Positions 51,709 to 60,109 of a stretch of DNA of 64,000 nt are shown in pieces. This stretch comes from CAVTWS01 sp963732655 (GTDB lineage Bacteria > Actinomycetota > Acidimicrobiia > Acidimicrobiales > SHLQ01). The position numbers and the translations under genes were made by a program. Positions within the stretch are counted from its first letter, which is position 1. The number at the start of each line of letters is the position of its first letter. The stretch spans positions 1,116,001 through 1,180,000 of the forward strand of contig CAVTAI010000017.1 in assembly GCA_963732655.1 (NCBI GenBank). The letters are read 5' to 3'. The notes beneath the pieces were generated by a model that was not told the DNA's origin, ran no database searches, and saw only the letters and a list, made by a program, of their open reading frames with translations.

Positions 51709-51753
51709 CGGTTGAGACACACATGCGATCACCCATTGCCGGACGTTTCGACG

Positions 51754-53300
51754 TCAGTTCTGGTCCGTTTCGGCTTGGAGCCGGTCCCGAAGCTCACGTT
51801 TGAGGACCTTGCCGTAGTTGTTGGTCGGCAGAGCGTCGACGAAGCGGTACTCCTTGGGTCGCTTGTAGCGGGCGATGCGGTCGAGGCACATCCGGTCGAG
51901 ATCCTCGATCGGCGGCGGTGTTGCGCCGTCGGGCGGCGACCACGAACGCGACCACGGCCTCGCCCCACTCCGAGTCGGGCCGGCCGACTACGGAGACCGC
52001 GCCGACTCCGGGGTGGTCGAGCAGTGCCTCTTCGACTTCGCGGTGGGTAGATGTTCATGCCCCCACTGATGATCAGGTCCTTCGAGCGGTCGCGTAATGT
52101 CAGGTATCCGTCGTCGTCGAAGCTGCCGACATCGCCGGTGTGCAGCCAACCGCCCCGGAGTGCGTCAGCGGTGGCGTCGGGCTGGTTCCAGTAGCCGGCC
52201 ATGACGACGTCGCCGCGGACCAGAACCTCGCCGATCTCGCCGACGGGGAGCTCGAGGCCATCGTCGCCGACGACGCGCACCTCGACGTCGGTGCGGGCCA
52301 CGCCGACGCTCTGCATGCGATCACGCCACCGGGGATGGTCGCGGTCGGCATGGTCGGCCTTGGACAAGGCCGTGATCGTCATCGGCGTCTCACCCTGCCC
52401 GTAGATCTGTGCCAAACGAGGGCCGAAGACGCCCAGCGCCTCCTCGAGGTCGGCCAGGTACATCGGCGCTCCGCCGTAGATGATCGTCTTCAAACGGGAG
52501 AGGTCGGCGCCGACCATGGTCGGATCGGCGGCCAGACGTTTCACGATCGTCGGCGCGGCGAAGAACGACATCCCCGGCCAGCGCGGCAGGAGGGCGGCGA
52601 TCTCGGCCCCGTCGACGCCGCCGGAGTGCGGCACGACGTTCACCGCCCCGCGGGCGACGTGGGGCAGGCCGTAGAGACCCGAGCCGTGCGAGAGCGGCGC
52701 GGCGTGGAGGATCGAGTCCTGGGGCAGTACCGGGTCGATGTCGGCGAGGTAGTTGAGCGACATCATGAGCAGGTTGCGGTGGGTGAGCGTGGCCCCCTTG
52801 GGTCGACCGGTGGTGCCGCTCGTGTAGAAGAGCCACGCCGCGTCCGTGGGCTTCCGCTCGACCAGCGCCACCGGCGCCGACGCGGTCAGACGGTCCCACC
52901 GTTCGCCGGGCGCCACCGCAACCGCCCGGAGCGATGCCACGGTACCGACCAGCGACTCGACGTCGTCGGCGTGGTCGTCGTCGGTGATGACGACGGTCGA
53001 TTCGCTGTGTTCGAGGATGTAGGCGATCTCGTCACGGTGGAGGCGCGCGTTCACCGGCACGGCCACGAGGCCGGCGTGCCAGATGCCGAACAGTGCTTCG
53101 AGGTACTCGGGCCGGTTCCGCATCACGATCGCCACCCGGTCGCCGGGTGCCAGGCCCCAGGTCTCGTGCAAGCCGGCGGCGGTGCCCGCCGTCCGGGCGG
53201 CGAGCTCGGCCCACGTGGCGTGGACCTGGTCGCCGTCGGCCAGCGCCGGCTCGTCCGGCAACCGGCGGCCGTGCCGCTCCACCCAGACCGCCGGGTTCAT
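51754..53300 (-). CDS. Acyl-CoA synthetase (AMP-binding), two frameshifts
   Basis: Restored length about 514 residues. ANL superfamily: LFYTSGTTGRPKGATLTH (P-loop), GQGETPMTI (A5), GWLHTGDVGSFDDDGYLTLRDR (A7/A8) and SGGMNIY. Beyond NIY the frame moves twice: one extra base at about 52040-52049 then REVEEALLDHPGVGAVSVVG, and one at about 51925-51940 before DGATPPPIEDLDRM. The end RFVDALPTNNYGKVLKRELRD carries the catalytic Lys (A10). Likely fatty or aromatic acid-CoA ligase; substrate unknown. The protein may be intact in the organism. Confidence 0.9.
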
Positions 53301-53436
53301 CGCATTGCTCCGGTCGGAACACTCGTATGAGGGTCCTGGGCACTGGCGTCGTCCACCACGGGTCAGAGCGTAGCTTCCGGAGCGCGGCGCTCCCGGCGTG
53401 CGAGTCAGAGCACCGGCTCACCCGGCGTCGCCGCGT

Positions 53437-54381
53437 TCACAGCTTGCGCAGGTGAACCCGCTCCACGCGATGGTTGCTGCCCTTTTCGAGCACCAGGTCG
53501 GCGCGAGCTCGCGTGGACACGATGTTCTCGCGGAGGTTCGGACCGTTGATCTCCGACCAGATTCGCCGTGCCGTCACCGCGGCCTGGCAATCGTCGAGAT
53601 CGGCGTACCGGTGGAAGTAGGCCTTGGGGTCGCGAAATGCCGTTTCACGGAGGGCGAGGAATCGATCGACGTACCATCCTTCGATGTCGGTTTCGTCCGC
53701 ATCGACGAAGATCGAGAAGTCGAAGAAGTCCGAAGCCACCAATTTCGGCGGGCGCCCCGACGCCGGGTCCGAGGTCTGCAACACGTTGAGGCCCTCGACG
53801 ATCACGATGTCGGGGTGGCGGATGGCGACTTCGAGGTCGGGAACGATGTCGTAGGTGAGGTGGCTGTACACCGGTGCCTTGACCACAGCGGCCCCGGACT
53901 TGACCTCGGCGAGGAACTGGAGCAATCGCCGCCGGTCGTAGCTCTCCGGAAAGCCCTTGCGCTGCATGAGCCCTCGTTCGGTGAGCTCGGCGTTGGGGTA
54001 GAGGAAGCCATCGGTGGTCACCAGGTCGACCGTCGGGTGGTCGGGCCAACGCTGCAGGAGCGCTTGGAGGACGCGTGCGGTCGTGCTCTTGCCGACCGCC
54101 ACGCTCCCGGCCAGTCCGATGATGTACGGAACCTTGGCCGTGAGGTCGCCGAGAAACGTCTGGGTCACCTGGTGGAGCTGCTGGGTGGCGGCCACGTACA
54201 GGTTGAGCAGACGAGAAAGCGGCAGGTAGACGTCGACCACCTCGTCGAGGTTGAGGCGCTCGTTGACGCCGCGTAGCGCCTCGACATCGGCCTCATCGAG
54301 GGTGAGTGGGGTGGCGGCGCGCATCCGGCGCCATTGGACACGCTCGAACGAGCGGAACCGATAGGAGTCGTCGAGGTCCAT
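53437..54381 (-). CDS. coaA: Type I pantothenate kinase
   Basis: 314 residues. First step of coenzyme A synthesis: phosphorylates pantothenate. P-loop GLAGSVAVGKSTTA at about 95-108, DGFLYPNAEL, KGFPESYDRRRLLQFL and VEGLNVLQ match bacterial CoaA. Its expected regulation is CoA feedback. Divergent from the F420-type oxidoreductase. Confidence 0.96.
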   Translation of the reverse strand: MDLDDSYRFRSFERVQWRRMRAATPLTLDEADVEALRGVNERLNLDEVVDVYLPLSRLLNLYVAATQQLHQVTQTFLGDLTAKVPYIIGLAGSVAVGKSTTARVLQALLQRWPDHPTVDLVTTDGFLYPNAELTERGLMQRKGFPESYDRRRLLQFLAEVKSGAAVVKAPVYSHLTYDIVPDLEVAIRHPDIVIVEGLNVLQTSDPASGRPPKLVASDFFDFSIFVDADETDIEGWYVDRFLALRETAFRDPKAYFHRYADLDDCQAAVTARRIWSEINGPNLRENIVSTRARADLVLEKGSNHRVERVHLRKL

Positions 54382-54484
54382 GCCCGGCCCAGCATGACAC
54401 CTGGAACGAGATTCCCCTCGATCCGAGCGGAGGCCGGCGGGCGTCCGGGCCAGCGCCGTCGTGATCCCCGTCGACCTCCTCGGC

Positions 54485-54490
54485 TACCCT
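54485..54490 (+). promoter_or_regulatory. -10 hexamer TACCCT for the LLM-class gene
   Basis: TACCCT is about 60 bases before the ATG at 54550, so this gene has a leader with its own GGAGA ribosome binding site. Confidence 0.4.
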
Positions 54491-54549
54491 GCCGCCGGTC
54501 GTCGATGCCGCGCCGGTCTCGGCGTGGACGAGACCGATCAGGAGAGAAC

Positions 54550-55560
54550 ATGAAGCTGGGACTCATCTGGGGCTACTGGGGAGCCCAGCCGCCGAAGGAC
54601 CTCGTGCCGTTGACCCAGGTCGCCGAGCAGGCCGGGTTCGACACCGTCTGGTCCGCCGAATCGTGGGGGAGCGACGCCTTCTCCCCGCTCGTCTGGCTGG
54701 CCGCCCACACGGACCGCATCAAGCTGGGGACGGGCGTGGTGCAGCTCTCGGCCCGCACACCGACCGCAACCGCCATGCATGCCGTCACCCTCGATCACCT
54801 GTCGAATGGACGGTTGATCCTCGGCCTCGGCGTCTCGGGACCCCAGGTGGTCGAAGGCTGGTACGGACGGCCGTCGAACAAGCCGCTGGCCCGAACCCGA
54901 GAGTACGTGGAGATCCTACGTCGAACGTTCGCCCGGGAGGATCACCTGAGTTTCGACGGCGAGTTCTACCAACACCCATATCACGGCGAAGGGTCGGTCG
55001 GCCTGGGCAAACCGCTCAAGATCATGACCCATCCGTTGCGGAGCGACATCCCGATCTTCATCGGCGCGGAGGGCCCCAAGAACATCCGCCAGACCGTCGA
55101 GATCGCCGATGGGTGGTTGCCCCTGTACTACTCGCCGTTCCGTCCCGAGGTGTACGAGGAGGACATCGCCGGGAGAAAGTCAGGCTTCGAGATCGCGGTC
55201 AATGTCACCGTGAACATCACCGACGACGTCGAGGCCGGGCTGTTGCCGGTGAAGGCGTCGTTGGGGTTCTACATCGGGGGCATGGGGGCCAAAGGGCAGA
55301 ACTATCACACCAAGCTGATGGCTCGGATGGGTTTCGAGGAGCAGGCCTACAAGATCCAGGACCTCTTCTTCGAAGGCAAACGCAACGAAGCGATCATGGC
55401 CGTCCCGGACGAGTTTGCCGACGAGATCAGCCTCGTCGGCCCCAAGGAACGCATCCGGGATCGCCTGGCGGCGTGGAAGGAAAGTCCGGTCACGATGCTC
55501 AACGTTGCCGGTCGAGATGCCGATCAGATCCGGGAGATCGCCGAGGTCGTTCTCGGCTGA
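54550..55560 (+). CDS. LLM-class F420-dependent oxidoreductase
   Basis: 336 residues with GGAGA eight bases upstream. Luciferase-like TIM barrel: MKLGLIWGYWGAQPPKDLVPLTQ, FDTVWSAESWGSDAFSPL, IKLGTGVVQLSARTPTATAM, LGVSGPQVVEGWYG and IFIGAEGPKNIRQTVEIADGWLP. It is close to the family of F420-dependent probable oxidoreductases in mycobacteria; substrate unknown. It is 33 bases from the downstream lipoprotein. Confidence 0.92.
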   Translation: MKLGLIWGYWGAQPPKDLVPLTQVAEQAGFDTVWSAESWGSDAFSPLVWLAAHTDRIKLGTGVVQLSARTPTATAMHAVTLDHLSNGRLILGLGVSGPQVVEGWYGRPSNKPLARTREYVEILRRTFAREDHLSFDGEFYQHPYHGEGSVGLGKPLKIMTHPLRSDIPIFIGAEGPKNIRQTVEIADGWLPLYYSPFRPEVYEEDIAGRKSGFEIAVNVTVNITDDVEAGLLPVKASLGFYIGGMGAKGQNYHTKLMARMGFEEQAYKIQDLFFEGKRNEAIMAVPDEFADEISLVGPKERIRDRLAAWKESPVTMLNVAGRDADQIREIAEVVLG

Positions 55561-55592
55561 TCTCGTGTCATCGACTACGGGAGATATGGCAA

Positions 55593-56267
55593 ATGAAACG
55601 AACGATGGTGGCCCTGGTCTTGGCGGGTCTGAGCCTCGCGGCGTGCGGAGGTGACGATGACACGTCGGCCGAGGACGAGGCATCGGCGGGTGAGGAAGTC
55701 GAGGCGGAGGAGGCGACGGAGACCTCTGCGCCGGCCGGGGACGATGCGGATGAGGGCGTAGGGGAGACCACCGCGCCGGCCGGGGACGACGACGCAGCGG
55801 GATCCGGCGACTCGATCGTTCCGGGCGAGGACCTGAACATCTGCGAGATGTTCACCGCCGACGAGCTGCAACCCTTCGTCAACTTCGCCCTCGAGCCGGG
55901 CGACCCGTTCTTTTCCGGAGTCGACGAGAACAGTTGTGACTGGGCGCCCCCCGTCGGTGATCCGACGCTCGGCACGATCAGCATCCGGCTGGCGGGAGCG
56001 GGTTCCTTCGTCCTCCTCGACAGCAACGCGTTCCCCATCGACGGGCTTGGAGAATCGGCCGAGGTCGAGGGCCAGTACGGCCTGACCAACGTGCACATCG
56101 GCGACATCGTGGTCACCTTCCAAGTGACCTACAACGAGCTGGCGCACCCCGACATCGCCGCGGCCCACCCCGAGATCGTGGTCGCCGATGACCTGTTCGC
56201 CACGGTCAACGATGCTCACGCCTCGCTGGCCCTGGCCCAGGCCTTCGCCGACCGCTTCGGAGGCTGA
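55593..56267 (+). CDS. Lipoprotein with acidic linker, unknown function
   Basis: 224 residues. Lipobox LSLAACG (Cys about 18), then some 60 residues rich in Asp, Glu, Ala and Thr, then a domain with NICEMFTADELQPFVNFAL, NSCDWAPPVGD and a C-terminal helix. The two cysteines (about 82 and 113) may be disulfide-bonded. It recalls DUF3558-type lipoproteins, without certainty. Confidence 0.8.
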   Translation: MKRTMVALVLAGLSLAACGGDDDTSAEDEASAGEEVEAEEATETSAPAGDDADEGVGETTAPAGDDDAAGSGDSIVPGEDLNICEMFTADELQPFVNFALEPGDPFFSGVDENSCDWAPPVGDPTLGTISIRLAGAGSFVLLDSNAFPIDGLGESAEVEGQYGLTNVHIGDIVVTFQVTYNELAHPDIAAAHPEIVVADDLFATVNDAHASLALAQAFADRFGG

Positions 56268-56291
56268 CACCCAGTTCGATCTGGGCCGCCT

Positions 56292-57035
56292 CTACCCGCG
56301 GGTCAACACCAATCGGAACTGGATCTCGCCGTCGTTGCGCACGGTCACGAACGGGTTGCTCGGGTTCTCGACGCCGTAATCGCTCCAGGTCGTGGGGATG
56401 GCGCCGACGATCTCCAGCTCACCGCCCGCGGTCAGCTTCGCCTCGACCTCCACCGTCACGGCCATGGTGACGTCACGGACCGTCAGGTCACCCGTACCTT
56501 CCGCGCTGACGATCTGCTCCGGCTCGGAGGGCGTGCCGAACGCGAGCGGTGCGGTCAGCGTGAAGACAGCGCTCGGGAAGGTGTCGGTCTGGAGGACCTG
56601 CTGAGCGCGGCTGTCACGCCGGGACTCATCGCTCGTGAGCTGGGTCAGGTCTGCGCTGAAGGTCGCTGCTGTCACCCGGTCGCCGACGATCTCCAACGTC
56701 CCCTCGACGGCCGGGGTGGAGCCCAGCGCCGTGGAATCGCTCAGACCGCCGGCGAAATCCTCGAGCACGAAGTAGCCCACTTCGGTGCCCTCCGTGACGG
56801 TCCAGGTTCCATCCACGGCGACGACAGCGTCGGTGCTGGCGGTGGTCGTGGTGGCGTCTGATGGCTCATCGGTGGCCGACGGCGTGTCACCGGGTTCGGT
56901 TCTCAGGGTCGGATCGTCTGCCTCTCGGAACCCGATCGGATCCGCGTCGTCACGGATGAGCTCGGTGTAGACGACCACCGCTCCGACCCCGAGGACGACC
57001 ACGCCGAGCAGGGCCAGAAGGAGGCGCTTCAGCAT
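56292..57035 (-). CDS. YceI family lipocalin-like protein, membrane-anchored
   Basis: 247 residues from ATG 57035 (MLKRLLLALLGVVVLGV, one anchor helix), then a low-complexity Asp/Thr/Ser linker and a YceI barrel (VDGTWTVTEGTEVGYFVLED, VTAATFSADLTQLTSDESRRD, FPSAVFTLTAPL, GDLTVRDVTMAVTVEVEA). YceI proteins bind isoprenoid-type lipids. Located just after the sulfite-oxidase-like gene on the same strand. Confidence 0.9.
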   Translation of the reverse strand: MLKRLLLALLGVVVLGVGAVVVYTELIRDDADPIGFREADDPTLRTEPGDTPSATDEPSDATTTTASTDAVVAVDGTWTVTEGTEVGYFVLEDFAGGLSDSTALGSTPAVEGTLEIVGDRVTAATFSADLTQLTSDESRRDSRAQQVLQTDTFPSAVFTLTAPLAFGTPSEPEQIVSAEGTGDLTVRDVTMAVTVEVEAKLTAGGELEIVGAIPTTWSDYGVENPSNPFVTVRNDGEIQFRLVLTRG

Positions 57036-57076
57036 GAATGGGAGTATCGCGTGCGGATGCGGAGCCCTGGACGCGC

Positions 57077-58720
57077 TCAGGCCACGGAGAACCCGCGCCG
57101 GTGCCAACCCTCGGCGCCGTTGGGGGCGGGGGCTTGGGGCCCCTCCGCCTGCGTTTCTCCCCGCGCGTCGATCGCCCGGACCTCGACCGTGTGGTCACCC
57201 GGCGTGGCGTCCCACTCCAGCACCCACTGGAGCCAGGTCTCCTCGCTGACCGGAGCGCCGAGACGGGCGGTCTGCCACGGCCCGTCGTCGACGCGGACCT
57301 CGACCCACGCGATGCCGCGTACCGGAGCCCACGCCACCCCGGCGATGGCGGCGGTGCCAGCGGTGATGGTCTCCCCGGACCGGGGGACGTCGATGCGGGA
57401 CATCGTCTTCATCGGTGCCATCTGCGACCACCCGCGAGGCACCCAGAAGCCCTCCTCGTCGAATGTGGTCAGCTTGATCTCGCGCAGCCACTTCACGGCC
57501 GAGACGTAGCCGTACAGGCCGGCGACCACGAGTCGGGCCGGGAATCCGTGGCGGATCGGCAACGGCTGACCGTTCATGCCGACCGCGAGCAGGGCGCTGC
57601 GGCCGTCGTACACCGCCTCGACCGGAAACCCGGCGGTGAAGTCGTCGACCGACCGACCCATCACCTGGGTGGCGGTGGACTGCACTCCGGCCCGATCGAG
57701 CAGATCGGCGAGCGGTATGCCGGTCCAGGTGGCGTTGCCGACGAGATCGCCCCCGACCTCGTTGCTCACGCACGACAGGGTGACCACTCGCTCGATGAGA
57801 TCCATGCCCAGGATCTCGTCGTATGACAGCGAGAGCGGAGCATCGACCATGCCGGTGATGTCGAGGCGCCATGACCGCGGATCGACCTGCGGGCTGATCA
57901 GCGCCGTGTCGATCTTGTAGAAGTCCTCGCCGGTGCTCGGCGTGATGTACGACGCGAGCCCGGGGATGTCGTCCAGATCGTCGAGCGTCGCCAAGGTGGA
58001 AGCCAGCTCGCCGTCCGGGCTGAGGTCGACCGTTGCGTCAGCCGCGACCTCCGAGCGGACCTGTTGGGCGGCGCTCTGGCCTCGCGTGGCGCGGCCGACC
58101 CCGACTGCGGTGACGGCGAAGGCCCCTGCCGCGCCGCTGTAGCCGAAGAACGCTCGCCGCGTGGCCAGCTTGGAGCGTGGATCATCGGCCTGGGGTGCCC
58201 GCACCGGCTGGGGCCGGGCGGCGGCGAGCAATCCTCGCAGCGTGAGCCATCCGGCGACACCGGAGGCGATGGCGGCCAGGGCGCTGCGGCCGTTCGCTGA
58301 CAGTGGATCGCGCACCAGCAGCCACACCCCGAGCACGGTGAACAGGCCGAATGCGAGGTCGCCGAGGCGGCGCCGGGCGGCTGCGGCCCGTCCGGTAGCG
58401 GCGGCGATGGCGAGCGTGACCACGATGACGCCGATCGTCAGGGCGATCTTGTCGTTCTTCCCGAAGATCTCGATCGCTTGTTTGGCGAGATCGCCGGGCA
58501 CGACATCGATGAACCAGTCGCCCGCGGCCAGGATGAGCGAGGGCACCTGCTCACTCATGTCGCTGAACAGCTCCCCGAGAGCGAGCGACACGCCCCCGGC
58601 GGCCACGCCCGCGACTGCGCCGTGGCGGCCGCGGATGGGCGCGACCGGTGCGGTCGCGGCCTCGGACTCCGGCGTACGAGCGGCTGGACTCGGGGTGGCG
58701 GGGTCACGGGTGATGCTCAT
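57077..58720 (-). CDS. Membrane-anchored sulfite-oxidase-like molybdoenzyme
   Basis: 547 residues from ATG 58720. About four hydrophobic helices (about 40-60, 92-112, 120-137 and 150-170), a Tat-like TRRAFFGYSG at 187-196, then the SUOX-fold molybdopterin domain with Mo-ligand Cys317 (VVTLSCVSNEVGG) and the C-terminal Mo-co dimerisation domain (VRGIAWVEVRVDDGPW). Such fusions act outside the membrane on sulfite or sulfoxides; the true substrate is not shown. moaA, moaC, moeA and sulfur transporters elsewhere in the window fit this enzyme. Confidence 0.9.
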   Translation of the reverse strand: MSITRDPATPSPAARTPESEAATAPVAPIRGRHGAVAGVAAGGVSLALGELFSDMSEQVPSLILAAGDWFIDVVPGDLAKQAIEIFGKNDKIALTIGVIVVTLAIAAATGRAAAARRRLGDLAFGLFTVLGVWLLVRDPLSANGRSALAAIASGVAGWLTLRGLLAAARPQPVRAPQADDPRSKLATRRAFFGYSGAAGAFAVTAVGVGRATRGQSAAQQVRSEVAADATVDLSPDGELASTLATLDDLDDIPGLASYITPSTGEDFYKIDTALISPQVDPRSWRLDITGMVDAPLSLSYDEILGMDLIERVVTLSCVSNEVGGDLVGNATWTGIPLADLLDRAGVQSTATQVMGRSVDDFTAGFPVEAVYDGRSALLAVGMNGQPLPIRHGFPARLVVAGLYGYVSAVKWLREIKLTTFDEEGFWVPRGWSQMAPMKTMSRIDVPRSGETITAGTAAIAGVAWAPVRGIAWVEVRVDDGPWQTARLGAPVSEETWLQWVLEWDATPGDHTVEVRAIDARGETQAEGPQAPAPNGAEGWHRRGFSVA

Positions 58721-58866
58721 GGCGCTCCATCTGGAAGGGGCCGGACCTAGCATCGAGCAATCGAGAGGTCGGAAGGTGTGGACGATCAGCAGCGTGAACC
58801 GAATGAGCGTGCCCGGCATTCCATCGGCTGCCGCCGGTGATGGCGACGGCGTGAGCTCGACGGTTC

Positions 58867-59967
58867 GTGCTGTCGATGGCGATGGTACCGGTGGAGTCTG
58901 ACGTGGTCGCCGAAAGCGTCAGCAACATTCACGAAACCACGGAGGGCGCCGTTGACCTTCGTGCGTGGGGCGCGGACGAGAACCGGTTGGCCGAGGCGGA
59001 GTTCGGCCGGCTGGGACGGGTCGTGCGGGTTGAGCGTGGTGAGAGCGACGTCATCACTGCCGCCGGTCCCGTCCGCGCTCAGTCGGACTCGCAACGTTCG
59101 CAGAGCGAGCTGGCTCCGGCGACGGGCGACTGGGTCGATCTGGCCCCGGCCGAGGGTGGACTCCTGATCGAGCGGATCTTGCCGCGCCGGACGACTCTGG
59201 CCCGTCGCGATCCTGGGGAGCAGGGCGTCAGCCAGGTGCTCGTCACCAACGTGGACACCGTGTTCATCGTGCACGGGTTCGATCGACCCCTCGCCCCCGG
59301 GCGGTTGGAGCGCTGCCTCGTCCTCGTGTGGGCGAGCGGTGCTGAACCCGTCGTCGTCCTGACGAAAGCCGATCTCGTGGGCACGAGCACCATCTCGGCG
59401 ATCGAGGCGGATGAGGTGGAGGCCACCGTCACGGCGATCGCCCCATCGGTGAGGATGGTGAGGATCAGCGCCCGTGCCGGGATCGACGATGCCGCGCTGA
59501 AGGAGTGGATCCGCCCGGGGTCGACCACGGCTCTGCTGGGCGAGTCGGGATCGGGAAAGTCGACGCTGGTCAACCGGCTCGTCGGCGTCGAGGTGCAACC
59601 CACGACCGAAGTGCGGGCCAAGGATCGGAAGGGTCGGCACACGACCATCACCCGCGATCTCCTCCTCCTGCCCGGCGGGGGGTTGGTGATCGACACCCCC
59701 GGGATTCGAGCCGTGGGCCTGTGGGGCGGTGAGGAGGCGCTCGTCGAGGTGTTCGCCGACATCGAGGAGCTGGCTGGGGCCTGCCGTTTCGTCAACTGTG
59801 GACACTCCAACGAGCCGGGGTGCACGGTGATCGCCGCCATCGATTCCGGGCGGCTCGATTCTCGCCGCCTCGACCGCTACCGACAGATGGCGACCGAGAT
59901 CGCCGAGCTCGAGGCGCGCGACGAAGCCCGGTCCCGCCGCCGCAACCACCGCTCCCCCAACCAATGA
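58867..59967 (+). CDS. rsgA: Ribosome small subunit-dependent GTPase RsgA
   Basis: 366 residues; starts possible at GTG 58867, ATG 58876 or 58882. It is a circularly permuted GTPase: G4 (VVLTKADLV) precedes G1 (GESGSGKSTLVNRLVG) and G3 (DTPGIR). Zinc finger CRFVNCGHSNEPGC near the C-terminus (C-H-C type). It matures the 30S subunit. The last codon and stop are the start of a 29-base tandem repeat. Confidence 0.95.
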   Translation: MLSMAMVPVESDVVAESVSNIHETTEGAVDLRAWGADENRLAEAEFGRLGRVVRVERGESDVITAAGPVRAQSDSQRSQSELAPATGDWVDLAPAEGGLLIERILPRRTTLARRDPGEQGVSQVLVTNVDTVFIVHGFDRPLAPGRLERCLVLVWASGAEPVVVLTKADLVGTSTISAIEADEVEATVTAIAPSVRMVRISARAGIDDAALKEWIRPGSTTALLGESGSGKSTLVNRLVGVEVQPTTEVRAKDRKGRHTTITRDLLLLPGGGLVIDTPGIRAVGLWGGEEALVEVFADIEELAGACRFVNCGHSNEPGCTVIAAIDSGRLDSRRLDRYRQMATEIAELEARDEARSRRRNHRSPNQ

Positions 59968-60079
59968 TCGAACTGGGAGACCAAGCCGTCCAATGACCGA
60001 ACTGGGAGACCAAGCCGTCCGATGACCGAACTGGGAGACCAAGCCGTCGCGTGGGCGACGGGTGTGTCTCCCAGTTCGG
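59962..60079. repeat. 29-base repeat, three copies, with inverted copy
   Basis: Units CAATGATCGAACTGGGAGAC + CAAGCCGTC at 59962-59990, 59991-60019 and 60020-60048, with one or two mismatches. A 14-base inverted copy, GTCTCCCAGTTCGG, is at 60066-60079 and can fold back on any unit, so a strong hairpin forms between the convergent rsgA and acyl-CoA synthetase genes. Confidence 0.93.
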
Positions 60080-60109
60080 ATGGGGGTGTGTCTCGAGAAG
60101 GGCGGTGGA

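Noticed and set aside
59962..60048. A CRISPR array
   Set aside because: Three contiguous 29-base units without spacers; the unit length is suggestive but the structure is a plain tandem repeat.
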